This document shows positions 18,046-26,047 of a stretch of 64,000 nucleotides of DNA, in pieces. The position numbers and the translations under genes were made by a program. Position 1 is the first letter of the stretch, and each line of letters begins with the position of its first letter. The stretch comes from Herpetosiphonaceae bacterium (GTDB lineage Bacteria > Chloroflexota > Chloroflexia > Chloroflexales > Herpetosiphonaceae): assembly GCA_026003835.1 (NCBI GenBank), contig BPHZ01000007.1, positions 118,018 to 182,017 of the forward strand, written 5' to 3'. The notes beneath the pieces were generated by a model that was not told the DNA's origin, ran no database searches, and worked only from the letters and a program-made list of their open reading frames with translations.

Positions 18046-20502
18046 ATGGTTGAGGAGAAGCATATGATAGCGAGACATCCTGATCTCAACAGACTTCTGG
18101 AGCAGATACCCGACGAGCTGCCGATCCTCCCATTACGCAATACTGTTGCACTACCGTTCATTCTCTTGCCGATCTCCGTGGGCGTTCCCCGCTCTGTTCG
18201 CCTGATCGAGGAAGCGGTTCAGAATTCCCTGCTGATAGGGTTAGTGACGAGTAAAGATGCTTCGATCGATATGCCCATGGGCGATCAGGTCTATCAGACC
18301 GGAACAGTGGCGGCGATCCTGAAGGTCGTGCGGAGCGATGACGGGACGCTCCAGGTATTGGTGCATGGGCTGGAGCGCTTCAAAGTTGAGAGCTGGACCC
18401 AGTCCGAGCCCTATTTGAAGGCGCGAGTCAAGATAGCGCCGGATATTGTCGAGCAGAGCGTCGAGGCTGAGGCGCTGCACCGCAGTCTGGCCGATGTTGC
18501 CCGCGACGTTGTCCAGATGATGCCCAACCTGCCTGCGGGCGTGGAGGCATTCCTGCAACAGGTCGAAGATCATCGCCAGCTGGTCTATCTCATCACCGCT
18601 AACAACCATGTCGAGCTTGAGGATCAGCAGCGATTGCTGGAGATGGACCATATCAACGAGAAGATGCGCTGGCTGATCGGCCATCTCTCACGAGAGCGCG
18701 AGATCCTCAGCCTGGGCCATAAGATCACCGAGAACGCTCGTGAGGAGATGAGCAAGGCCCAGCGCGAGTACTTCCTGCGCCAGCAGCTCGAGGCCATCCG
18801 GCGCGAGCTTGGCGAGACCGATGAGGCAGCCGCCGAGATCGAAACCTACCGGAAGAAGATCGAAGAGGCAGGCATGACCGAGGAAGCCCAGCGCGAGGCT
18901 CTGCGTGAGCTGGGCCGGCTGGAGCGACTGACGCCGCAATCGGCGGAGTACGGCATTATCAAGAGCTACCTCGACTGGCTGACCGAGCTGCCATGGAGTA
19001 AGCTCAGCCAGGATAACCTGGACATCGCTCATGCCCGTGAGGTGCTGGACGCCGATCACTACGATCTGGAGAAGGTGAAAGAGCGCATCCTGGAGTATCT
19101 GGCAGTGCGCAAGCTGGTGGTCGAGCGCGGGCTGGAGGTCGCTGAGGAGCAGTCGGGGGCGCGCACGATCCTCTGCTTCGTCGGCCCGCCTGGAGTTGGA
19201 AAGACCAGCCTGGCGCAGAGCATCGCCAGGTCGCTTGGTCGCGAGTTCACGCGCATGAGCCTGGGCGGTATGCGTGACGAGGCGGAGATCCGCGGCCACC
19301 GGCGCACCTACATCGGGGCCATGCCTGGCCGTATCATCCAGGCGCTGAAGCGAGTCGGCACGCGCAACCCGGTCTTTGTGCTCGACGAGATCGACAAGAT
19401 CGGCTCCGACTGGCGCGGCGACCCGGCCTCGGCGTTGCTGGAGGTGCTTGACCCGCAACAGAACCACGCATTCCGCGACTATTACCTGGATGTGGACTTT
19501 GATCTAAGCGATGTCATGTTTATCTGCACGGCCAACGAGCTGGATCCGATCCCGGCGCCGCTCCGCGACAGGATGGAGATCATCCAGCTTGAGGGCTACA
19601 CCGAGTACGAGAAGCTACGCATCGCTCAGAACTATCTTGTACCGCGGCAGCGCAAGGCCAACGGCTTACGAGAGGATGAGATCAGCTTCAGCGAGCCGGC
19701 CATCCGCCAGATCATCCGCGACTACACCCGCGAGGCTGGCGTGCGCAATTTGGAGCGTGAGATTGGCCGGGTTTGTCGGAAGGCAGCCGTAGCAATCGCC
19801 GAGGGCCGCACCGACAAGGTCGAAGTGACCCAGGAGGTGGTGCGGGAGTATCTGGGCCGCCCGCGCTTCCAGTTTGAGGCAGCGCTCCGTACGGAGACCC
19901 CGGGTGTGGCTACCGGACTGGCCTGGACGCCGTTCGGCGGCGATGTGCTCTTCGTCGAGGCGACGCGTATGCCCGGCAAGGGCGAGCTAACTATCACCGG
20001 CCAGCTCGGCAAGGTGATGGAGGAGAGCGTCCGCATCGCCTTCAGCTACGCGCGCTCGAAGGCGGTGGAGCTGGGCATCGATCCGTCGTTGCTGACCAGC
20101 AGTGACTTCCATATCCACGTTCCTGAGGGCGCCATCCCCAAGGATGGTCCCAGCGCCGGCGTTACAATGGTGACTGCGCTGGTAAGTCTGTTGACCGGCA
20201 GACCTGTACGGGCAGATGTGGGTATGACCGGCGAGATTACACTGCGTGGGCAGGTGCTGCCAATCGGCGGCGTCAAGCAGAAGGTGCTGGCTGCTCGTCG
20301 CGCCGGTCTTAAGACCGTTATCCTGCCACAGCGCAACGAGGGCGATCTCGACGACCTACAGCCGGATGTGCGACAGGATATGCAGTTCATCCTCGTCGAG
20401 CGCATCGACGAGGTGCTGGAGGCAGCGCTGCGGCCCGCAGAGGAGTCCGTTCTATCGGGTGTGATTGGTGGTGTTGCTCATGGAGACAGGATCGCGCTCT
20501 AG
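18046..20502 (+). CDS. lon: ATP-dependent protease Lon
   Basis: An 818-residue cytosolic AAA+ serine protease that degrades misfolded and regulatory proteins. The N-terminal substrate domain begins LPILPLRNTVALPF; the AAA module has Walker A GPPGVGKTSL near residue 380 and Walker B VFVLDEIDK. The proteolytic Ser lies in PKDGPSAG near 704 and the Lys in GGVKQKVLAA near 747. Length and order match standard LonA. The ATG at 18046 follows AAGGGG; a second in-frame ATG at 18064 has the better-spaced GAGGAG and may be the real start. Confidence 0.97.
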   Translation: MVEEKHMIARHPDLNRLLEQIPDELPILPLRNTVALPFILLPISVGVPRSVRLIEEAVQNSLLIGLVTSKDASIDMPMGDQVYQTGTVAAILKVVRSDDGTLQVLVHGLERFKVESWTQSEPYLKARVKIAPDIVEQSVEAEALHRSLADVARDVVQMMPNLPAGVEAFLQQVEDHRQLVYLITANNHVELEDQQRLLEMDHINEKMRWLIGHLSREREILSLGHKITENAREEMSKAQREYFLRQQLEAIRRELGETDEAAAEIETYRKKIEEAGMTEEAQREALRELGRLERLTPQSAEYGIIKSYLDWLTELPWSKLSQDNLDIAHAREVLDADHYDLEKVKERILEYLAVRKLVVERGLEVAEEQSGARTILCFVGPPGVGKTSLAQSIARSLGREFTRMSLGGMRDEAEIRGHRRTYIGAMPGRIIQALKRVGTRNPVFVLDEIDKIGSDWRGDPASALLEVLDPQQNHAFRDYYLDVDFDLSDVMFICTANELDPIPAPLRDRMEIIQLEGYTEYEKLRIAQNYLVPRQRKANGLREDEISFSEPAIRQIIRDYTREAGVRNLEREIGRVCRKAAVAIAEGRTDKVEVTQEVVREYLGRPRFQFEAALRTETPGVATGLAWTPFGGDVLFVEATRMPGKGELTITGQLGKVMEESVRIAFSYARSKAVELGIDPSLLTSSDFHIHVPEGAIPKDGPSAGVTMVTALVSLLTGRPVRADVGMTGEITLRGQVLPIGGVKQKVLAARRAGLKTVILPQRNEGDLDDLQPDVRQDMQFILVERIDEVLEAALRPAEESVLSGVIGGVAHGDRIAL

Positions 20503-20525
20503 GTGGCCGCAGTATTGCTGACAGA

Positions 20526-20558
20526 CGGGGCGGGCAGGGCGCTCGCCCCGCTTTTTTT
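20526..20558 (+). terminator. Rho-independent terminator after lon
   Basis: Arms CGGGGCG (20526-20532) and CGCCCCG (20544-20550) with an 11-base loop are followed by C and seven T residues, 24 bases after the lon stop. Confidence 0.85.
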
Positions 20559-20660
20559 CGTTCTATAGCAGCCCATCGGCAGTTCCCAAACCGTTCCAAC
20601 TTGCCTCTCCAGGCAGGATGTGCTAAATAGACCAGGAGTATCTACGAAGCTGGAGGAATT

Positions 20661-21176
20661 ATGGACGAACCAGCGATCCCACCACCGCGCAAGGCAGAGA
20701 CCACAATCATGACCGATCTTGTCCTGCCCAACCAGACGAATAGCTACGGAACCATGTTTGGTGGCGATCTCCTCGCACTGATGGATAAAGCCGCCGGCAT
20801 TACAGCGCTGCGCTTCTGCCGTACGACAGTCGTCACCGCTTCGACCGAACGCCTCGACTTTCGCACGCCGATCAAGCAGGGCGACATCGTCGAAATCTGC
20901 GCGAAAGTCATCTACACCGGCCACACCTCGCTGATCATTCGCATCGATGTGTACGCAGAGTCGCCGTTCTCGGGGAACCGGCAGCTCTGCACAACTGGCT
21001 ACTTTTCAATGGTGGCTGTCGACGCAGATGGCCGGCCAATACCAGTGCCTCCGCTCCTGGTGGAGAGCGACGAAGAGCGTGAGGATTGGGAGCATGGCGA
21101 GGAGATTCGCCGCGAGATTCAGGCTCGCCGTAGGGCGGGGAAGCGGGAGCATCGGCCGCTGCCACGGCCACGCTAA
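20661..21176 (+). CDS. Acyl-CoA thioesterase (hotdog fold, YciA-like)
   Basis: A 171-residue hotdog thioesterase that should hydrolyse acyl-CoA. The active-site helix region is NSYGTMFGGDLLALMDKAAG, with the acidic Asp of the family, and VTASTERLDFRTPIKQGDIVE follows. The C terminus is a charged Arg/Glu-rich tail. GGAGG is placed well before the ATG. A TPR membrane protein gene follows 38 bases later on the same strand. Confidence 0.9.
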   Translation: MDEPAIPPPRKAETTIMTDLVLPNQTNSYGTMFGGDLLALMDKAAGITALRFCRTTVVTASTERLDFRTPIKQGDIVEICAKVIYTGHTSLIIRIDVYAESPFSGNRQLCTTGYFSMVAVDADGRPIPVPPLLVESDEEREDWEHGEEIRREIQARRRAGKREHRPLPRPR

Positions 21177-21214
21177 GACATACCAGAAGCAATGCTGGAA
21201 GGAGGTCGCTGTAG

Positions 21215-22255
21215 ATGCAACTGCTATCCCCTGAGCGACGTTCCGCTGCTCTGCTTGTCCAGGAAGGCGCTGCCGCGATACAGATCGGGGATCGGGCGCG
21301 TGCCCGCAGCCTGCTTGAGCAGGCTGTCGCCGTTGAGCCGGAGCATGAGCAGGCCTGGCACTGGCTATCTGTCGCCGTCGAGAGCGAGGCAGAGCGGCGG
21401 CACTGTCTGGAGCGGGTGATCGCGATCAACCCGCAGAATCTCGTCGCCAGACAGGAGCTTGAGAATCTCTCTCCGCAGCGCTTGCCCGCGAGAATCACCA
21501 GGCCGATCACCCCCCCGCTCTCACCATCAGAAACCGGCCCGGCGCCTGTCGTGCCGCCTAGGGGCGATAGATCGACCAGGCCACTATTCGATCCGGCGGA
21601 TACCCTTCCGCCGGCAATACCCGTGCCAGTTCCTCCAACGTTGATGGCCGCCGCTGGCCCCAGCTCACAGCAGAATCACACCAGGCTGCTTCTGAGCCGG
21701 AATGCGCTCAGGGCCATTCCGGCGTCGCTCTACGCGCTCATTTTTATGCTCTTCTTCCTGCCATTTGTGACGGTTTCGTGTGCCGGGCAGGAGGTCAGTT
21801 ACAGCGGTATCGACCTGATGAGAGAGGATGTTAACATCGACGCCACACGCTGGGTGGTTCGGACGGTTATGCCTGAGGTTGAGCCGTCAAGCACATCGAC
21901 AAGAGCGCCTGCCATCCTCGCCTTCGTTGCCGCTGTAGGGGGATTCATCGCCTCACTTCTGCCCATGAAAGCCGGCCGGATCGCCGCTGCCGTTACGGGG
22001 GTTGCCGGTGGTGGCGCGCTCATGCTGTTGCGCTTCGGTATCGAGCGGCAGGCACGCACGAGTGGGCTGGAGCATATGATCGGGGTCAGCTATGAGTTTG
22101 GCTATTGGGGAGCGCTGGTACTGTTCCTGGTTGCCGCGGCCTTGGGGGCGCTGGTGTTAGTAGCCGAGCTGCGTGTGCGAAACCAGCAGCCCTGGGGTAC
22201 AATAGGCCCGGCAAGCCAGGGCGCGGGGAAGCCCTTCGATCATTCCCCTCTATGA
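21215..22255 (+). CDS. TPR-containing membrane protein, unknown function
   Basis: A 346-residue protein. Residues 5-75 form a TPR-like helical pair (AAIQIGDRARARSLLEQAVAVEP), followed by a Pro-rich linker (about 90-150). Hydrophobic segments lie near 170-190, 230-250, 255-270 and 295-320. An extracytoplasmic stretch between the first two (TVSCAGQEVSYSGIDLMRED) has one Cys. The start has AAGGAGG 11 bases upstream. The glycosyltransferase gene begins nine bases after the stop, so the pair is probably one transcript. Confidence 0.7.
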   Translation: MQLLSPERRSAALLVQEGAAAIQIGDRARARSLLEQAVAVEPEHEQAWHWLSVAVESEAERRHCLERVIAINPQNLVARQELENLSPQRLPARITRPITPPLSPSETGPAPVVPPRGDRSTRPLFDPADTLPPAIPVPVPPTLMAAAGPSSQQNHTRLLLSRNALRAIPASLYALIFMLFFLPFVTVSCAGQEVSYSGIDLMREDVNIDATRWVVRTVMPEVEPSSTSTRAPAILAFVAAVGGFIASLLPMKAGRIAAAVTGVAGGGALMLLRFGIERQARTSGLEHMIGVSYEFGYWGALVLFLVAAALGALVLVAELRVRNQQPWGTIGPASQGAGKPFDHSPL

Positions 22256-22264
22256 AAGATACAT

Positions 22265-23689
22265 ATGACCAGGAGCGCACTGAAACGCATCGCTTTCTGC
22301 ACACCCGTCAACCCTGTTGCATCCGGCATCTCGGATTACAGCGAGGAGCTGTTACCCGAACTGGGCCGCTACTTTGACATCACAGTGATCGTCGATGATG
22401 GGGTGCAGCCGGCCAACAACGAGCTCATCCGCTGCCTGCCTGTTGAAGCGGCGAGCAAACTCCCAAAGCTACATCGCCGCCGCTCCTTCGACGCTATCAT
22501 CTACCACCTGGGCAATAGCCCCTACCACGCAACCTTCTACGACTTCCTGCATAAGCTCCCTGGCGTTGTCGTGCTTCACGACTTTGTGCTCCACCATATG
22601 GTTGTCTGGTGGGCCGTCAACAGGTTAAAGCGGGTCAGCGCCTACACCGACGAGCTTGCGCGGCGCTACGGGCCGGCGTCCCTGGACGTCGCGCGCCTGA
22701 TCCTGGCGGGACGCTACCCCGAGAGCGCCTTCGACTACCCGTGCTGTGAGAGCGTGATCGAGCTGGCCGACGGGCTGATCGCACACAGCCGCTATGTTGC
22801 CGAGCGCGTTGACCGTATCCGTCCCGGCATGCCGGTAGCGGTCGTGCCGATGGGCGTGCCGTTGCCGCCGCCTATCGCCAGGGCGGAGGCTCGCGCACGT
22901 CTGGGGTTGCCGCAAGAAACGCTGATCTGGGCCAGCTTCGGCCACATCAACCCGTACAAGCGCCTGGAGCCGGCGCTACGCGCATTCCGCCGCCTGCGCA
23001 GCGATCACCCTGACGCTCTTTACATACTCGTCGGCAGCTCTCTGCCGACCTATGACATCAAGGCGGTCGTTCGGCGGCTAGGGCTGCAAGATGCGGTGAG
23101 AATAACCGGCCATGTTCCTACGGAGATGTTTCAGGACTACGTAGCTGCCGCCGATCTCTGCCTAAATCTGCGCCACCCAACGGCTGGTGAAACCTCCGCC
23201 AGTTTGCTGCGGCTGCTGGGGGCCGGCAAGCCCGTGCTTGTCTCGGCCACCGGCGCGTTTGCCGAACTGCCGCCGGATGTTGCGGCGCAGGTTGATACCG
23301 ACGAATGTGAGGAGAGCCTGATCCTTGCCTATGGGCAGCGGTTGGCGCAAGATCCCGCGCTGGCAGCGGAGTTGGGACGGCGGGCGCGGGAGTATGTCGC
23401 CAGCCGGCACACCATCGCAGGCGCTGCTCGTGGCTATGCCGCCTTCCTGGCGCAGCTGTATGGCTGGCAAGAGCCGCAGCCGGTACGCCCACCGCTCTGG
23501 GAACTCGCAGCCTGGGCGCCGCAGGCGCAGCCGTCCACCGCAGGCGCGGCCGCTACCCAGCCGGCTGCGCCTGCGGCGCCCGCGAGCCTCGTCAGCCTTT
23601 TGGTCGGCGCTGCAGCAGCGGATCTGGGCCTGCAGGAGCACGACGTTGATATGCTGGATCGGGTAGCCGCTCGCCTGAGAGGGCTCTAA
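22265..23689 (+). CDS. Glycosyltransferase family 4
   Basis: A 474-residue GT-B glycosyltransferase. The N-terminal Rossmann half begins with RIAFCTPVNPVASGISDYSEELL. The donor-binding half has SFGHINPYKRLEPALRAF, the ILVGSS strand and HPTAGETSASLLRLLGAGKPV, which includes the E-x7-E-like nucleotide-sugar site of GT4. An Ala/Pro-rich extension of about 80 residues follows the catalytic fold. It is cytosolic or peripheral; the acceptor cannot be predicted. Ribosome site is weak, in keeping with coupling to the upstream gene. Confidence 0.88.
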   Translation: MTRSALKRIAFCTPVNPVASGISDYSEELLPELGRYFDITVIVDDGVQPANNELIRCLPVEAASKLPKLHRRRSFDAIIYHLGNSPYHATFYDFLHKLPGVVVLHDFVLHHMVVWWAVNRLKRVSAYTDELARRYGPASLDVARLILAGRYPESAFDYPCCESVIELADGLIAHSRYVAERVDRIRPGMPVAVVPMGVPLPPPIARAEARARLGLPQETLIWASFGHINPYKRLEPALRAFRRLRSDHPDALYILVGSSLPTYDIKAVVRRLGLQDAVRITGHVPTEMFQDYVAAADLCLNLRHPTAGETSASLLRLLGAGKPVLVSATGAFAELPPDVAAQVDTDECEESLILAYGQRLAQDPALAAELGRRAREYVASRHTIAGAARGYAAFLAQLYGWQEPQPVRPPLWELAAWAPQAQPSTAGAAATQPAAPAAPASLVSLLVGAAAADLGLQEHDVDMLDRVAARLRGL

Positions 23690-23802
23690 ACTACCGGCAT
23701 CCGGCGGGATTGGCGCTGGCACCGAATCTGCATGAGTATCGGCATCGGGGAAAGATTCGCCTGCTGAGAGGTCGTCACACGGGCAGGTGGAGAGATGAGA
23801 GA

Positions 23803-23841
23803 GGCAGAGACCGGCTCTTTGTTGAAGAGCCGGTCTCTGCC
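23803..23841 (+). terminator. 17-bp perfect inverted repeat, terminator
   Basis: Arms GGCAGAGACCGGCTCTT and AAGAGCCGGTCTCTGCC with loop TGTTG; a T-rich tract (GCTTTCTTTCT) follows about 12 bases later. It ends the transcript of the glycosyltransferase operon. Confidence 0.75.
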
Positions 23842-23919
23842 GAGTCCAGAGGTGCTTTCTTTCTCTGCCGGGGAACGCCAGGGCGTACAGGACGAGGCAC
23901 GCGACTGAACTCGCGGACA

Positions 23920-23928
23920 TGCTATAAT
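23920..23928 (+). promoter_or_regulatory. Extended -10 promoter (TGC-TATAAT)
   Basis: TGC immediately followed by a consensus TATAAT lies downstream of the 23.8 kb terminator and about 190 bases before the YbaK-type gene. No -35 consensus is seen. Confidence 0.6.
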
Positions 23929-24117
23929 AGCAACCAACCCGGCCCCTCCCGCCGAATCTGTGTAACAGACAAACTGAACGGATCGGCTGCGGACCACATC
24001 TGAGACCGTGTTTCTCCAGAGGAAATCGCAGAGCGTCGCCAGTCCATTGACACCCGTGACAGAAAATAGTCCAGGGCGCCGGGGCAGCCTGCGCCGCTCT
24101 GAGTGAGGAGGTGCCCA

Positions 24118-24600
24118 GTGATCGAAGAGTTTCATCCCAGTGTCCAGCGCGTTCAACAGGCTCTGCGCGACCTTGGCTTCGTCAACCAGGTGCGACAGCT
24201 GGCCGCCGCCACCCGCACCGCCGCCGATGCTGCCAGCGCGCTGGGCTGCGCCGTCGGCCAGATCGCGAAGTCGCTGGTCTTCCGAGGGGAGGAGACAGGG
24301 CGGCCGGTGCTGGTGATTGCCAGTGGCGCCAACCGCGTCAACGAGCGCGCCGTCGCGGAGCTGCTCGGCGAGCCAATTGCGAAGGCCAACGCCGACTTCG
24401 TGCGCCAGCACACGGGCTTTGTCATTGGTGGCGTCCCGCCAGTCGGTCACCCCGAGCCGCTGGTGACGATCATCGACCAGGATCTGATGCGCTACGCGGA
24501 GATCTGGGCGGCGGCAGGCCACCCCCACGCCGTCTTCAGTCTCACCCCCGCCGAGCTGGTGGCGATGACCAGCGGGCGCGTGGCGAGCATCACTGCATGA
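24118..24600 (+). CDS. YbaK/ProX-type aminoacyl-tRNA deacylase
   Basis: A 160-residue editing-domain protein that hydrolyses mischarged tRNA (Cys- or Ala-tRNAPro in characterised relatives). The family core is present: GCAVGQIAKSLVF with the conserved Lys, VLVIASGANRVNE, and TGFVIGGVPPVGH with the GG-PxGH motif. The GTG at 24118 was chosen because AGGAGG lies at the right distance upstream; a GTG five codons earlier would overlap that site. ilvA follows after 190 bases and appears to have its own promoter. Confidence 0.9.
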   Translation: MIEEFHPSVQRVQQALRDLGFVNQVRQLAAATRTAADAASALGCAVGQIAKSLVFRGEETGRPVLVIASGANRVNERAVAELLGEPIAKANADFVRQHTGFVIGGVPPVGHPEPLVTIIDQDLMRYAEIWAAAGHPHAVFSLTPAELVAMTSGRVASITA

Positions 24601-24723
24601 GTTCCACGGCGCCGTTCAATCGACGGCATGCTTGCCAGCAGGAAGTCACTACAGGACACAAGCATCACGTGCGACGTGCCGCGGGGAGCATGGCGAGTTG
24701 TGCATGGCGCTATTTCCGCTGTG

Positions 24724-24732
24724 TGGTAGAAT
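24724..24732 (+). promoter_or_regulatory. Extended -10 promoter (TGG-TAGAAT) before ilvA
   Basis: TGG-TAGAAT lies 61 bases upstream of the ilvA GTG and just before an A7 tract. Confidence 0.45.
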
Positions 24733-24793
24733 TGGAAAAAAATCAGTTTGTGCAGCGAGGACCGCTGCTTCTCACGAGACAAGGAGGTCTCAG

Positions 24794-26044
24794 GTGGTAA
24801 CCGGCGAGCGGTCATCTGTTACATTGACCGACATCCAGGCAGCCAGCAGGAATCTTCAAGGCGTGACTATTCACACACCACTGCTCCCCGCCGAGCAGCT
24901 GAGCCAGGATATCGGCGCTCGGGTCTTTTACAAAGCTGAGAATACCCAGCGAGCCGGCTCGTTCAAGCTGCGTGGGGCTTACAACAAGATCGCCTCGCTC
25001 TCACTTGAGGAGCGGCGCAAAGGCGTTATTGCGCACTCCGCAGGCAACCATGCACAGGGTGTGGCGCTGGCGGCTCAAATTTGGAACGTTCCCGCGACAG
25101 TGGTAATGCCACGCTTTGCGCCTCTAGCGAAGGTTAAGGCGACACAGCGCCTGGGTGCCGAGGTTATCCTGCATGGCGATTCGTTCGATGATGCGGGCGC
25201 GTATGCCCACCAGCTCCAGCAGGAGTATGGAAGCACCTACGTTCATGCCTTCAACGATCCGCTGACGATCGCGGGTCAGGGGACGGTTGGGCTGGAGCTG
25301 GCGAAAGATCTGCCATCCGTCGAAACGGTCGTTGTTCCCGTCGGCGGGGGCGGGCTGATCGCAGGAATCGCTGTGGCGCTACGCGGGTTGCGCCGCAAGG
25401 TGCGGATCGTGGGCGTTCAGGCAGAGGGCTGCCCTTCGCTGCGACTCTCCCTGTCAGCCGGCGAGCCGGTTACGGTCCCCCGCGCCGCTACCATCTCGGA
25501 TGGTATTGCGGTCAAGCGGCCTGGCGACCTGACACTGCCGATTATCCGGCAGATGGTTGACGAAGTCGTGACGGTCGATGACGAGGAGACAGCGCGCGCC
25601 ATCTTTCACATCCTGCAGTATAGCAGGCTGGTAGTCGAGGGCGCGGGAGCGGTTGGTGTGGCAGCGCTGCTCAGCGGTAAGATCACGATCAATCCGGGCG
25701 AAACAGTCGCGGTGATCCTCAGCGGCGGAAATATTGACGCCAATTTTCTGGCGCGTATCATCGAGCAGGTGCTGGTCAAGCAGGGTCGCTACCTGCTGAT
25801 TAGAACCAGCGTTCCCGACAAGCCCGGGAATCTTGCTCCGCTGCTCGTCCACACCGCCGAAAGTGGCGCTAATGTGATCGATGTCCAGCACCGCAGGGCA
25901 GCCTGGCAGCTCCCGCTCGATCGAGTGGGCATTGAGATGATCCTGGAGGTGCGCGATGAGGAGCACGGTCAACATGTGATCGATCACCTGGAGCGGTGCG
26001 GGTATCATGTCGAGCGTTTCGGCCAGCGTGTCTGGCCAATTTAA
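24794..26044 (+). CDS. ilvA: Threonine ammonia-lyase (threonine dehydratase)
   Basis: A 416-residue PLP enzyme converting L-threonine to 2-oxobutanoate and ammonia. The PLP lysine is in GSFKLRGAYNK near residue 58; HSAGNHAQGVA and the phosphate-binding loop VPVGGGGLIAGIA are intact. A single ACT-like C-terminal domain (TSVPDKPGNLAPLL to YHVERFG) suggests allosteric control of the short biosynthetic/catabolic type. The GTG at 24794 is set by AAGGAGG six bases upstream; an upstream ATG would add 54 residues unlike the family. The next gene starts three bases after the stop. Confidence 0.93.
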   Translation: MVTGERSSVTLTDIQAASRNLQGVTIHTPLLPAEQLSQDIGARVFYKAENTQRAGSFKLRGAYNKIASLSLEERRKGVIAHSAGNHAQGVALAAQIWNVPATVVMPRFAPLAKVKATQRLGAEVILHGDSFDDAGAYAHQLQQEYGSTYVHAFNDPLTIAGQGTVGLELAKDLPSVETVVVPVGGGGLIAGIAVALRGLRRKVRIVGVQAEGCPSLRLSLSAGEPVTVPRAATISDGIAVKRPGDLTLPIIRQMVDEVVTVDDEETARAIFHILQYSRLVVEGAGAVGVAALLSGKITINPGETVAVILSGGNIDANFLARIIEQVLVKQGRYLLIRTSVPDKPGNLAPLLVHTAESGANVIDVQHRRAAWQLPLDRVGIEMILEVRDEEHGQHVIDHLERCGYHVERFGQRVWPI

Positions 26045-26047
26045 ACT

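Larger units (their letters stand above)
23690..24117. other. Intergenic region: terminator, promoter and long leader
   Basis: About 430 bases without a gene. It holds a strong terminator hairpin (23803-23841), an extended -10 promoter (23920-23928) and a leader of about 180 bases before the YbaK-type start. I looked for a T-box in the leader because amino-acid genes follow, but found no AGGGTGG-type antiterminator motif. Confidence 0.6.

Noticed and set aside
23929..24117. T-box riboswitch before the YbaK-type and ilvA genes
   Set aside because: The leader is long enough, but I could not find the T-box antiterminator core or a downstream terminator pair.
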